Assembly: GCA_946479205.1 (NCBI GenBank) | Contig: CAMLFJ010000060.1 | Location: 1-10,476 of the forward strand | DNA: 10,476 bases | Reading direction: 5' to 3' | Source: an uncultured bacterium | GTDB lineage: Bacteria > Methylomirabilota > Methylomirabilia > Rokubacteriales > CSP1-6 | Part shown: positions 1 through 6,833 of the stretch, piece by piece | Position numbering within the stretch: position 1 is the first letter of the stretch | Layout: each line of letters begins with the position of its first letter | Translations under genes and position numbers: made by a program | The notes under the pieces: generated by a model | Databases searched by the model: none | What the model saw: only the letters and a program-made list of their open reading frames with translations | Told to the model about the DNA's origin: nothing

Positions 1-258
1 GTACTTGGCGAAGATGCGCAGGCCGTTGCCCGACTTCTCGGCCTCGCTGCCGTCCGGGTTCAGGATGCGAAGCCCGAAGTCCGCGCCCGCCCACGCGGGC
101 ACGAGGAGCAGGATGCCGTCCGACCCCACGCCCCAGTTGCGATCGCAGATGCGCGTCACCTGCCCCGGGTTGAGCGGGGACGGCAGATCGGCGCCGTTGA
201 TGACGATGTAGTCGTTGCCGAGCCCGTGGCCCTTCACGAAGGGGATCATGCGAGGCAT
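1..258 (-). CDS. dapF: Diaminopimelate epimerase-like protein, N-terminal part (cut by window edge)
   Basis: The 86 visible residues match the first half of the DapF N-terminal domain. A GHGLGNDYIVING segment lies at residues 10-22, CDRNWGVGSDGIL lies at about 38-50, and the active-site stretch LNPDGSEAEKSGNGLR lies at about 66-81. DapF interconverts LL- and meso-diaminopimelate in the cytoplasm, supplying lysine and peptidoglycan precursors, and uses a pair of cysteines as acid and base. The family signature has cysteine just before GNG. Here the codon at 31-33 (minus strand) is TCG, Ser76, so the first catalytic cysteine is absent. The second cysteine would lie outside the window. The ATG at 256-258 overlaps the glycosyltransferase stop as TGATG, which suggests translational coupling. 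An in-frame ATG at 247-249 (Met4) is an equally reasonable start. Membership of the DapF fold family is secure, but its activity as a true DAP epimerase is less certain. Confidence 0.86.
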   Translation of the reverse strand, partial: MPRMIPFVKGHGLGNDYIVINGADLPSPLNPGQVTRICDRNWGVGSDGILLLVPAWAGADFGLRILNPDGSEAEKSGNGLRIFAKY

Positions 259-1061
259 CATACCGTTCGGAGCCCGCGCAGCCAATCGCGCAGGCGCTCC
301 GGCCCTCGGCGCACGTCGCAGGGCAGCCGGTCCCCCCACTTCTCGACGAAGCGCGCCAGGGCCGCCCGCCGCTGGGCCAGGTCCTCGCGCGGCGCCACCG
401 GTGCGTGCTCGGCCGTCCGCGTGCCCCCACCGCGATGCACGAAGGGCGCGTTCACGACCGCGCAGCGCAGGCCCAGCTCTCGCACCGCGAAGGAGAGGTC
501 CCGGTCGTACCCGTGGAAGAAGCCGTAGCGCTCGTCGAAGCCACCCACCGCGTCCAGCACGTCGCGGGCGAGGAAGAGGCAGACCCCGTCCACCACCGCC
601 ACCTCGACCCGCGGGGCGCGAAGGGTCGGCGCGTCCTCGAGGCAGTGCACGATCGTCCGACCCACGTACCGCCCGTCGCGCCGCACGCGCCGCACGCCGT
701 AGAGGCCGGCCAGCCCGATGCGCGCGGACGAGGCCGCCACCGCCTCCTGCAGGCGCTCCAGCCAGCGCGGGTCACGCACCTCGGTATCGTTGTGCAGAAA
801 GCAGAGTAGGTCCCCGGTGGCGAGCTCCGCGCCCTGGTTGAGGGCCCGGATCAGCCCCACGTTCTCGTCGTTACGCAGGTACCGCAGCGGCCGCGCACGC
901 GCGAGCCGGTCGAGGTAGTCCACCGTCTCGTCGTCGGAGGCATTGTCCACGACGCAGAGCTCGAAGGGGCCGCGGGTCGCCTGGAGACTCTCCACGCACG
1001 CGCGGGTGAGCGCGGGCTGGTTGTGCACCACCAGCACCACGCTCGTCGTCACGGCCGCCAC
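258..1061 (-). CDS. Family 2 glycosyltransferase (GT-A fold)
   Basis: This 267-residue cytoplasmic protein transfers a sugar from a nucleotide-sugar donor; the acceptor cannot be told from sequence. It has the family 2 order: an N-terminal beta strand SVVLVVHNQ (7-15), VVDNASDDET (37-46) for the nucleotide, NVGLIRALNQG (67-77), and the metal-binding DXD-equivalent LHNDTEV (89-95). The acceptor-side block GFDERYGFFHGYDRDLSF (174-191) is typical of the WbbL/rhamnosyltransferase-like branch. There is no signal peptide or membrane segment, and the length suits a single catalytic domain. The start is GTG at 1059-1061, with no clear Shine-Dalgarno sequence; GTG at codon 4 is an alternative. It begins 30 bp after the citrate synthase stop and its TGA overlaps the dapF start, so the three are probably co-transcribed. 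A role in surface polysaccharide or another envelope glycan is likely but inferred only from the family. Confidence 0.88.
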   Translation of the reverse strand: MAAVTTSVVLVVHNQPALTRACVESLQATRGPFELCVVDNASDDETVDYLDRLARARPLRYLRNDENVGLIRALNQGAELATGDLLCFLHNDTEVRDPRWLERLQEAVAASSARIGLAGLYGVRRVRRDGRYVGRTIVHCLEDAPTLRAPRVEVAVVDGVCLFLARDVLDAVGGFDERYGFFHGYDRDLSFAVRELGLRCAVVNAPFVHRGGGTRTAEHAPVAPREDLAQRRAALARFVEKWGDRLPCDVRRGPERLRDWLRGLRTV

Positions 1062-1091
1062 GGGAGGCCCGGGGGCCGGCCCGGCGGCCGC

Positions 1092-2234
1092 CTACCGCTC
1101 GGAGAGCGGAACGTACTTCAGGTCGAGCGCGCCCGAGTAGTCGGAGCGGGGCCGGATGAGGCGGTTGTTGCCGTGCTGCTCGAGCACGTGCGCGGCCCAC
1201 CCCGCGATCCGGCTCATCGCGAAGATGGGCGTGAACTGGTCGGTGGAAATCCCCATCGCCGCGTAGGCCGCGCCCGAGTAGAGATCCACGTTCGGGAAGA
1301 TGTGCTTCTCGCCGCCGACCACCCGGACCATCGTGTCGAGGATCTCCACCTTGCGGGTGTCGCCCACCTGCTGCCCCAGCTCCAGGGCCAGCCGCTTGAG
1401 GTGCTTCGCCCGCGGGTCCTCCACCCGGTACACGCGGTGGCCGAAGCCCATGATGCGCGCCTTGTCGGTGAGCGCCTTGCGGATCCACGCGTCGGCCTTG
1501 GCCGGGTCCTTGATCTTCTCGACCATGAGCATGACCTGCTCGTTCGCCCCGCCGTGCAGCGGGCCCTTGAGGGCGCCGATGCCGGACACCGCGGCCGAAT
1601 GCAGATCGGACAGGGTGGCCGCGGTCACGCGGGCCGCGAAGGTCGAGGCGTTGAACTCGTGGTCGGCGTGGAGGATCAGGGCGGTGTCGAAGGTCTTGGC
1701 GGCCAGCGGGGTGGGCTTCCGGCCGCTCATCATGTAGAGGAAGTTACCGGCGAGGTTGAGCTTCGGGCTCGGGGCGATCGGCGCCTTGCCGCGGCGGATG
1801 CGCTCCCACGCCGCGACCAGCGTCGGGAGCTGCGCGGTGAGGCGCAGGGACTTTCGAAGCGTGGCCTCGCGGCTGTTGTCGGCCGCGTCGGGATCGAACG
1901 AGGAGAGCGCCGACACCCCGGTGCGCAGCACCTCCATGGGGGTCGTCTTCTTGGGCAGCAGCTTGAGCATCGCGAGGAGCTTCGGCGGAAGCTTGCGGTT
2001 CGCGGTCGAGGCCAGGGCCTTCAGGTGCGCGTCGAGCTCCTTCCGCGACGGGAGCCGCCCCTGCCAGAGGAGGTAGGTCACCTCCTCGAAGGTCGAGTGG
2101 GCCACCAGATCGTCCACGTCGTAGCCCCGGTAGATGAGCCGGCCCTTGTGACCGTCGATGAAGCAGATCTCCGACGGAGAGACGACGACGTCCTCGAGAC
2201 CAGCCTTCAGGGGATTGACCACGGCGTCCGTCAT
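1092..2234 (-). CDS. gltA: Citrate synthase (short, type I homodimeric class)
   Basis: The enzyme condenses acetyl-CoA with oxaloacetate to citrate, the entry step of the TCA cycle. At 380 residues it fits the short Gram-positive/archaeal-type enzymes better than the longer allosteric proteobacterial form. Conserved features include GHKGRLIYRGYDVDDL (28-43), DHEFNASTF with His192 (191-199), LHGGANE with catalytic His227 (226-232), GFGHRVYRVEDPR with His266 (263-275), PNVDLYSG with catalytic Asp317 (314-321) and SRIAGW with Arg342 (341-346). The GFGHRVYRVEDPR block fits the citrate synthase signature, and all three catalytic residues (two His and Asp) are present. The ATG at 2232-2234 is preceded by GGAG six bases upstream, and by AAGGAG further back. 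2-methylcitrate synthase belongs to the same family and cannot be excluded, but no other propionate-cycle gene is nearby. It is the first gene of a probable operon with the glycosyltransferase and dapF. Confidence 0.95.
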   Translation of the reverse strand: MTDAVVNPLKAGLEDVVVSPSEICFIDGHKGRLIYRGYDVDDLVAHSTFEEVTYLLWQGRLPSRKELDAHLKALASTANRKLPPKLLAMLKLLPKKTTPMEVLRTGVSALSSFDPDAADNSREATLRKSLRLTAQLPTLVAAWERIRRGKAPIAPSPKLNLAGNFLYMMSGRKPTPLAAKTFDTALILHADHEFNASTFAARVTAATLSDLHSAAVSGIGALKGPLHGGANEQVMLMVEKIKDPAKADAWIRKALTDKARIMGFGHRVYRVEDPRAKHLKRLALELGQQVGDTRKVEILDTMVRVVGGEKHIFPNVDLYSGAAYAAMGISTDQFTPIFAMSRIAGWAAHVLEQHGNNRLIRPRSDYSGALDLKYVPLSER

Positions 2235-2276
2235 GGCTCTCTCCGGTTCTCCTTGGGGGGCAGATGGAAACGACTC

Positions 2277-2305
2277 CTTCTACCATACGCCCCCGGTGAC
2301 TTCAA
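2277..2305 (-). promoter_or_regulatory. Possible sigma70-type promoter for citrate synthase
   Basis: Read on the minus strand, TTGAAG (2305-2300) is followed after 17 bp by TAGAAG (2282-2277). The -35 hexamer keeps the TTGA core, but the -10 is weak. This would give a leader of about 35 nt carrying the citrate synthase ribosome binding site. It overlaps the promoter proposed for the divergent methyltransferase. This call is tentative because only hexamer similarity and spacing support it. Confidence 0.3.
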
Positions 2306-2324
2306 GGCGGGCCCCCCGTACACT
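2296..2324 (+). promoter_or_regulatory. Probable promoter for the methyltransferase (leaderless arrangement)
   Basis: GTGACT (2296-2301) and TACACT (2319-2324) are separated by 17 bp, and each matches four of six sigma70 consensus positions. Only seven bases separate the -10 element from the GTG at 2332, so transcription would begin at or next to the start codon. No Shine-Dalgarno sequence precedes that GTG, which agrees with a leaderless mRNA. The rest of the 97-bp divergent gap (2235-2331) holds only the citrate synthase control signals. Confidence 0.4.
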
Positions 2325-2331
2325 GCGCGTC

Positions 2332-3195
2332 GTGCGCGAGTCACGTCCCCCCACCGCGGAGTCGGTCGTCGACTTCTACGACCGTCATCCCATCAACGAG
2401 GTCCAGGTGCTGGAGTCCGCGCGCGCGCAGAGCGGTTGCGCCGGGAGACCGCTCGAGCCGGAGGATCTGTGGTCGTGGGATCAGGATCACTACGGCGGGC
2501 TCGGGGCCGTGGAGATGCTGGCGCGACGCGCCGCGATCGTCCCGGGCATGGCCGTGCTCGACGTCTGCGCCGGCCTGGGCGGGCCGGCGCGCTTCCTGGC
2601 GCACCGATTCGGCGTCCGCGTCACCGGCGTGGACCTGACCCACTCACGCTGCGCGGCGGGGGCCCGGCTCACCACCCTCGTCCGCCTGGGCCCCCGGGTG
2701 CGTCTCCTGCGGGCCGACGCGCAGGTCCTCCCCTTCCGGGCGCGCGCGTTCGACGCCGCGGTCAGCCAGGAAGGCCTCCTGCACGTCCCGGACAAGGCGG
2801 AGGTCCTCCGGGAATGCGCGCGGGTCCTCAAGCTCGGGGCGCGCCTGGCCTTCAGCGACTGGGTCGCGCGGCCGCGCCTCGAGGACAACGAGCGCCGCCG
2901 GCTCGAGGAGTGGATGGCCGCGGTCACGCTCCAGAGCATCGACGGATATCGCGAGCTGCTGGCGCGGGCCGGGTTCGCGCGGGTCGAGGCGGAGGATCTC
3001 TCCACGGAGTGGATCGGCATCCTGGGCGAGCGGCTGCGCATGTACCGCGCCTTGCGCGAGCACACCGTCGCCCGCTTCGGGCAGGCGCGCTACGACGAGT
3101 ACAACCAGCTCTACGCGTTCTTCGTGGGGCTGGTGGAAGCGGGGAAGCTGGGCGGCGCGCGGTTCAGCGCAACAGCCGATCGAGCGCTTTCTTGA
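2332..3195 (+). CDS. Class I SAM-dependent methyltransferase
   Basis: This 287-residue cytoplasmic enzyme has the Rossmann-like methyltransferase core. The SAM-binding motif I is VLDVCAGLGGPARFLA (75-90), the acidic residue ending strand 2 lies in VTGVDLT (97-103), motif II-like LLRADAQVLPF lies at 125-135, and SQEGLLHVPDKAEVLRECARVLKLGARLAFSDW lies at about 145-177. The GLGGPAR form of motif I and the upstream WSWDQDHYGG (48-57) resemble the UbiE/sarcosine-dimethylglycine methyltransferase-like group, but the substrate cannot be named. The open frame extends upstream to 2158 inside citrate synthase on the other strand. I chose GTG at 2332 because FYDRHPINEVQVLE begins soon after it, coding-like sequence starts there, and a promoter lies just before it; GTG at 2296 is an alternative. 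Its end overlaps the AsmA-like gene tail to tail by 32 bp. Confidence 0.87.
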   Translation: MRESRPPTAESVVDFYDRHPINEVQVLESARAQSGCAGRPLEPEDLWSWDQDHYGGLGAVEMLARRAAIVPGMAVLDVCAGLGGPARFLAHRFGVRVTGVDLTHSRCAAGARLTTLVRLGPRVRLLRADAQVLPFRARAFDAAVSQEGLLHVPDKAEVLRECARVLKLGARLAFSDWVARPRLEDNERRRLEEWMAAVTLQSIDGYRELLARAGFARVEAEDLSTEWIGILGERLRMYRALREHTVARFGQARYDEYNQLYAFFVGLVEAGKLGGARFSATADRALS

Positions 3196-4768
3196 GCTCC
3201 TTCGACTCCTTGATCCGCACGTCGGTGGGCACGATCGTGAGCGCACCGGGTCCGCCCGCCACCCGCGCCTTCACCCGGTTGCCGCCCTGGGTCACCAGCA
3301 CATCCATCGCGGTGCGCCCGTCCACCAGACCATAGGTCCCCGCCCCGGTCAGCCGCAGGTCGCGCGCCTGGTAGACGAGATCCTCGGTCCGAGCCACCCC
3401 GTTGGTGATCGTATAGCTCGCGGTGATCGAGTCGAAGCTGAGCGGGGAGCCCGCGGCCGGCCGGCTCCCGCGGCGCCCGCCCTCGAGCGTGCCGGACACC
3501 AGGTCGGTCAGCGCGAGGGCCTGGCCGAGCGCGTGCAACAGGTCGGGGCCGATGACACGGCCCGCCCCGATGTGGACCTGCCCCGAGCCGTTGAGGCTCG
3601 GCAGGGCGTCCGGCAGGCGCAGGCTGGCCTCGCCGGTCAGGTCCAGCGGCCCGGTCACCGCGTTGCGCTGGCAGAGGTAGTCGACCAGCACCGGCTCGAG
3701 CTGCATGCCCTTGACCGTGATATCGCGCAGCGTGGCGACGCGCGGCGGGCCCGGCGAGAAGGTCAGACGAAAGCTCACCGTGCCCTTGGCCACCTTGCTC
3801 TGCACCGCCTGGCTCTCGAGCTGGGCCGGGGTGTAGAGCAACGGCACCCGGACGTCGTCCAGCGTCAGCGTCCGTCGTTTCGGCTCGAGACAGTGCGGCT
3901 GCTGCGCGGACACCGTGAGCCGCTCGAAGGCGACGGCCCCGGTAGCGGTCAGGCGCGCCGCGGTGCCCGATACCTGGACGCGCCCCTTGAGTGGCCCGGA
4001 CACGCTGGGCGTCGGCACGAACAACGCGGCCGCAGGCGCGACGTCACGGCTCTCGATATCCACGGTGGCCTTGACCTGGCCGTCGCCCAGGGGGCGCCCG
4101 GGAGCCACGCTGACCGTCGCCTCAGCGATGGTCAACTTCACGTTACCGGGCTGGGCCTGGGCGTTCCCGCTGATCCGGAACGCTTCCCCGGCGGCCGCCT
4201 GGGTCACCGTGACGTCGATGGCGTCGACCGTGAACTGGGCGCTCTTGGCGCCCGCCTTCTGGTAGTCGATCGCTCCCTTGACGATGCGCACGCGCGAGAG
4301 CAGCACCGCGCTCGCCGCGGCGACGCCGGGGCGACTGGTGCCCACGCGCGGCGGGCCGGTCGGCGCGGGCGGCGCGCCGCCGCCGAGCGTGGCCACGTTC
4401 AGTCGCCCCGCCGCGTCCTCCACCACGTGGATGCGGGGCTCTTCCAGCGTGAGGTCGGCCAGCTCCACCCGCCCCTGCAGCAGCGGCCGGATGCGGATGC
4501 GCATGCGGCCCTCGGTCACCGTGATGAACGGCCCCGGCCCGAAGCTCGGGTCCTCGGCGACCTGGAGCCCGCGCAGCTTGACGGTCGGCAGCGGCAGCGC
4601 GGAGATGGAGAGCCCCTGGAACTTCACAGGCCGCCCCAGGGCGTGCGAGGCGGCCTGCGCGGCGTAGGTCTGGACCGCGGGCGTGTCGAGCAGCAGCGGC
4701 AGCGCGAGCAGGGCGCCCAGCACGAGCACCACCACCACCGCGAGCCCGACGAGGGCCCACTTCAGCAT
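3164..4768 (-). CDS. AsmA-like protein, inner-membrane anchored
   Basis: This 534-residue protein has one N-terminal transmembrane helix (about 4-27) followed by a long beta-rich periplasmic region, the layout of AsmA/TamB-like proteins. The segment after the anchor contains the family-like LGRPVKFQGLSISALPLPTV (44-63), and repeated strand patterns of the type 'V..G..V.G' run to the end. The C-terminal part (about 370-490) has the AsmA-C character: LTGEASLRLPDALPSLNGSG, then AGRVIGPDL, then DLRLTGAGTYGLVDGRTAMDV. Proteins of this superfamily are linked to outer-membrane biogenesis and lipid transport between membranes. A proline/alanine-rich linker lies at 131-152. Two cysteines (293 and 366) could form a periplasmic disulfide, which is inference. 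It starts 7 bp after the quinone oxidoreductase stop with no obvious Shine-Dalgarno sequence, so translational coupling is likely. Its last 32 bp overlap the convergent methyltransferase gene. Confidence 0.85.
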   Translation of the reverse strand: MLKWALVGLAVVVVLVLGALLALPLLLDTPAVQTYAAQAASHALGRPVKFQGLSISALPLPTVKLRGLQVAEDPSFGPGPFITVTEGRMRIRIRPLLQGRVELADLTLEEPRIHVVEDAAGRLNVATLGGGAPPAPTGPPRVGTSRPGVAAASAVLLSRVRIVKGAIDYQKAGAKSAQFTVDAIDVTVTQAAAGEAFRISGNAQAQPGNVKLTIAEATVSVAPGRPLGDGQVKATVDIESRDVAPAAALFVPTPSVSGPLKGRVQVSGTAARLTATGAVAFERLTVSAQQPHCLEPKRRTLTLDDVRVPLLYTPAQLESQAVQSKVAKGTVSFRLTFSPGPPRVATLRDITVKGMQLEPVLVDYLCQRNAVTGPLDLTGEASLRLPDALPSLNGSGQVHIGAGRVIGPDLLHALGQALALTDLVSGTLEGGRRGSRPAAGSPLSFDSITASYTITNGVARTEDLVYQARDLRLTGAGTYGLVDGRTAMDVLVTQGGNRVKARVAGGPGALTIVPTDVRIKESKELKKALDRLLR

Positions 4769-4775
4769 GGAGCGA

Positions 4776-5744
4776 TCATGGGAGCAGGAGGATCTTCCCC
4801 GTCGTCTTGCGGCCCTCGAGCTGGCGATGGGCCTCGGCGGCCTGCTCCAGCGGGAACTGATGCTCCACCCGCAGCTTCACCTTTCCGTCACGGATCCATC
4901 CGAGCAGCTCGGTGGAGCGCTGCATCAGCTCGTCGCGGGTGGCGATGTGGTGGTTGAGGCTCGGGCGGGTGATGAAGAGCGAGCCGCCCGCATTCAGGCG
5001 CTGCAGATCGAGCGGCGGGACCGGGCCGCTCGCCGCGCCGAAGAGGGCCATGAGGCCGCGCGGCCGCAGGCAGCTGAGCCCCTTGTCGAAGGTGCTCGCC
5101 CCGACCCCGTCGTAGACCACGTCCACGCCGCGGCCGCCGGTGATGCGCTTCACCTCGGGCTCGAAGTCCTGCTTGGTGTAGAGGATCACGTGGTCGGCGC
5201 CGGCCGCCTTCGCCAGGGCCGCCTTCTCCTCGGTGGACACGGTGCCGATCACGGTCGCGCCGCGCATCTTGGCCATCTGGCAGAGGAGCAGCCCCATCCC
5301 TCCCGCGGCGGCCTGCACCAGCGCGGTCTCGCCCTTCTTGAGCGGCCAGGTGGAGGTGACGAGGTAGTGGGCGGTGAGCCCCTGGAGCATCGCGGCGGCA
5401 CCGTCCTTGAACGTGAGCTTGTCCGGCAGGGCCACCAGGCGGTCCGACGGCACCGCGAGCATCTGGGCGTACGAGCCGATCACGCCGGTCCACGCGACCC
5501 GATCCCCGACCTTGACGTCGGACACGCCGGGGCCGACCGCGGTCACGGTCCCCGCGCCCTCCATGCCCGGAGTGAGCGGCAGCGGAGCCTTGTAGGCGCC
5601 GGTGCGGAAGTAGACGTCGATGTAGTTCACGCCGCAGGCCTCGAGCTTCACCTGGGCCTGGCCGGCCGCGGGCGCGGGGGTCGCCATCTCCTCCAGCTTC
5701 ATGCTCTCCGGACCACCCGGAGCGTGGACGCGAATCGCCTTCAT
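4776..5744 (-). CDS. Zinc-independent quinone oxidoreductase / MDR-family NADPH oxidoreductase
   Basis: This 322-residue member of the medium-chain dehydrogenase/reductase superfamily resembles NADPH:quinone reductase (QOR), a cytoplasmic enzyme that reduces quinones or enones with NADPH. The N-terminal GroES-like domain includes EACGVNYIDVYFRTGAYK (35-52), TPGMEGAGTVTAVGPGV (58-74) and VGDRVAW (79-85). The nucleotide-binding fold includes LVQAAAGGMGLLLCQMAK (142-159), a variant of the QOR HAAAGGVG loop with Gln144 in place of His. It continues with GATVIGTVSTEEK (162-174), AGADHVILY (181-189) and VDVVYDGVG (207-215). The C-terminus GRKTTGKILLLP (311-322) is characteristic of QOR. No structural or catalytic zinc ligand cluster is seen. 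The ATG at 5742-5744 has a strong GAGGAGG eight bases upstream, and that site shares bases with the stop codon of the thioredoxin-like gene (TGAGGAGG). The physiological substrate is unknown. Confidence 0.93.
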   Translation of the reverse strand: MKAIRVHAPGGPESMKLEEMATPAPAAGQAQVKLEACGVNYIDVYFRTGAYKAPLPLTPGMEGAGTVTAVGPGVSDVKVGDRVAWTGVIGSYAQMLAVPSDRLVALPDKLTFKDGAAAMLQGLTAHYLVTSTWPLKKGETALVQAAAGGMGLLLCQMAKMRGATVIGTVSTEEKAALAKAAGADHVILYTKQDFEPEVKRITGGRGVDVVYDGVGASTFDKGLSCLRPRGLMALFGAASGPVPPLDLQRLNAGGSLFITRPSLNHHIATRDELMQRSTELLGWIRDGKVKLRVEHQFPLEQAAEAHRQLEGRKTTGKILLLP

Positions 5745-5757
5745 GGCTTGGTCCTCC

Positions 5758-6168
5758 TCAGACCTTCAGCACGGTGCGCAGCTCGGTCACCACGTCCTGG
5801 CGTTCCATGAATCGCGCCAGCTCGGTCATGTGCTCGTCGAAGAACACGAACACGGGAATCGTGCGGTAGAGGCCCCGCTTCAGGTACTGGTCCATCACGT
5901 CCGGGTTGGCGTCGCGCAGGAAGACCCGCATCTCCACGTCGGGCGCCCCCTCCACCAGCCGGGCGAGACCGGGGAAGCCCACGAGGGCGTCGCCGCACCA
6001 GTCCTCGGTGATGACCAGGATCTTGAGCTTGCGCGCGCGGATCGCCTCCCGATCGGCGGACGTGAGCTCGGTCGCGGCCATGCGCTGCTCGAATCGCTCC
6101 TTGTTGCTGCGCATCTGCGCCAGGTAGGCGGCGAAGGTCATGCCCTGCGCGAATCGTTCCGGGGTCAC
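5758..6168 (-). CDS. Thioredoxin-fold family protein with single active-site cysteine
   Basis: The 136-residue protein has no signal peptide and is probably cytoplasmic. After a charged helical N-terminus (1-45) comes the thioredoxin-like core: strand KILVITEDWCGDA (49-61), then PDVEMRVFLRDANPDVMDQY (76-95), then the cis-proline loop YRTIPVFVFFDE (101-112). This layout matches the Thioredoxin_9 type group. The active-site position reads WCGDA: Cys58 is present, and Ala61 stands where a CxxC enzyme would have the second cysteine. A classical dithiol exchange is therefore not possible at this site; a monothiol or non-redox role is more likely. The GTG start at 6166-6168 is chosen because AAAGGAG lies nine bases upstream. 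It follows the exported protein gene by 22 bp, and its stop overlaps the quinone oxidoreductase ribosome binding site, so these genes are transcribed and probably translated in concert. Confidence 0.84.
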   Translation of the reverse strand: MTPERFAQGMTFAAYLAQMRSNKERFEQRMAATELTSADREAIRARKLKILVITEDWCGDALVGFPGLARLVEGAPDVEMRVFLRDANPDVMDQYLKRGLYRTIPVFVFFDEHMTELARFMERQDVVTELRTVLKV

Positions 6169-6190
6169 CGTCGAGGGCTCCTTTCCGCTT

Positions 6191-6781
6191 CTAGCGCATG
6201 GTGGAGAGATCGACCGTGAACTTCGCCACGAGCTTCTCGTCGCCGTTCCGCACCAGGAGCGTGACGGTCGCCCGCGGATCCAGCCCCTCGGCCGGAAACA
6301 CGTAGAGGCACCGCGCGGTGAACTGGCCGTCCTCGCCGCGCAGCGCGGTGCGCTCGTTCTGGGTGAAGGAGGCCTTGATCTCCTGCTGGCGCGCCACCAG
6401 CGCGGGGGTGTAGAAGCGCGCGAAGTCGATCTTGCCGCCGCGCAGGGTCGCCCACAGCACGACCTTGCCCTGCTGGTCCTTCAGCACCGACTCCACGTCG
6501 CGCGGCTTGAGCTCCTTGTCCTGGAAGGCGGAGTTGCGCGCGGCCAGGGCCAGGCGGTGGAATGGGGTCATCACGGTGACGAGCTGGCCCTCGCCGCCAC
6601 CCACCCGCCACTCGCCGCCCCAGCTCTCCGTGGTCACGCTGCGCCGGCCGACCCGCACCGCTTCCTCGCGGTCCTGCGGGGTCAGAGTGAACAACGCGGC
6701 GTCGACGGGAGCACTGCAGATCAGCGACAGGCCGGCCGCCAGCGCCGCGCACCACCACCGCCATGAGCGAACCCGACTCAT
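6191..6781 (-). CDS. Exported protein of unknown function
   Basis: I do not recognise this 196-residue protein. It begins with a clear Sec signal peptide: a basic n-region MSRVRSWRWW, a hydrophobic core CAALAAGLSLIC, and a likely cleavage after SAPVDA (about residue 28). SLIC at 19-22 does not fit a lipobox well, so a soluble periplasmic or secreted protein is more likely than a lipoprotein. The mature part has mixed strands and charged helices, including FTLTPQDREEAVRVGRRSV (31-49), ending in LDPRATVTLLVRNGDEKLVAKFTVDLSTM (167-195), which looks like a small beta-sheet domain. The open frame continues upstream to 7120, but the ATG at 6779-6781 gives the signal peptide and sits 8 bases after an extended -10 promoter element. 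It is the first gene of the unit that continues with the thioredoxin-like protein, quinone oxidoreductase and AsmA-like protein. Confidence 0.75.
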   Translation of the reverse strand: MSRVRSWRWWCAALAAGLSLICSAPVDAALFTLTPQDREEAVRVGRRSVTTESWGGEWRVGGGEGQLVTVMTPFHRLALAARNSAFQDKELKPRDVESVLKDQQGKVVLWATLRGGKIDFARFYTPALVARQQEIKASFTQNERTALRGEDGQFTARCLYVFPAEGLDPRATVTLLVRNGDEKLVAKFTVDLSTMR

Positions 6782-6789
6782 GTGCGCGG

Positions 6790-6798
6790 ATTGTAGCA
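6790..6798 (-). promoter_or_regulatory. Extended -10 promoter for the 6781-3164 operon
   Basis: On the minus strand the element reads TGCTACAAT: the TGn extension followed by TACAAT, five of six consensus matches. The start ATG of the exported-protein gene follows after eight bases (6789-6782), so the transcript would start at or within a base or two of the start codon. No good -35 hexamer is seen at 17 bp (CCGGAT), which extended -10 promoters can tolerate. Confidence 0.55.
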
Positions 6799-6804
6799 CA
6801 GCGA

Positions 6805-6833
6805 TTGCGGGCATCCGGGGCGGGCGGTATTGT
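6805..6833 (+). promoter_or_regulatory. Sigma70-type promoter for the Slp-family lipoprotein gene (leaderless arrangement)
   Basis: TTGCGG (6805-6810) and TATTGT (6828-6833) are separated by exactly 17 bp. Only six bases (6834-6839) separate the -10 element from the ATG at 6840, too little room for a leader with a ribosome binding site, and none is visible. Transcription from this element should begin at about the A of the start codon. It shares the 58-bp divergent gap with the promoter of the minus-strand operon. Confidence 0.5.

Noticed and set aside
2158..2331. An N-terminal extension of the methyltransferase starting inside citrate synthase.
   Set aside because: The added residues lie mostly antisense to the citrate synthase N-terminus or in the promoter region and have no methyltransferase character. 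Family-like sequence begins after the GTG at 2332.
1023..3335. A 770-codon open frame on the plus strand running opposite citrate synthase and out of frame with the methyltransferase.
   Set aside because: Composition is Arg/His/Gly-rich without any recognisable motif, and it covers two well-supported genes. Long antisense frames of this kind are expected at very high GC.
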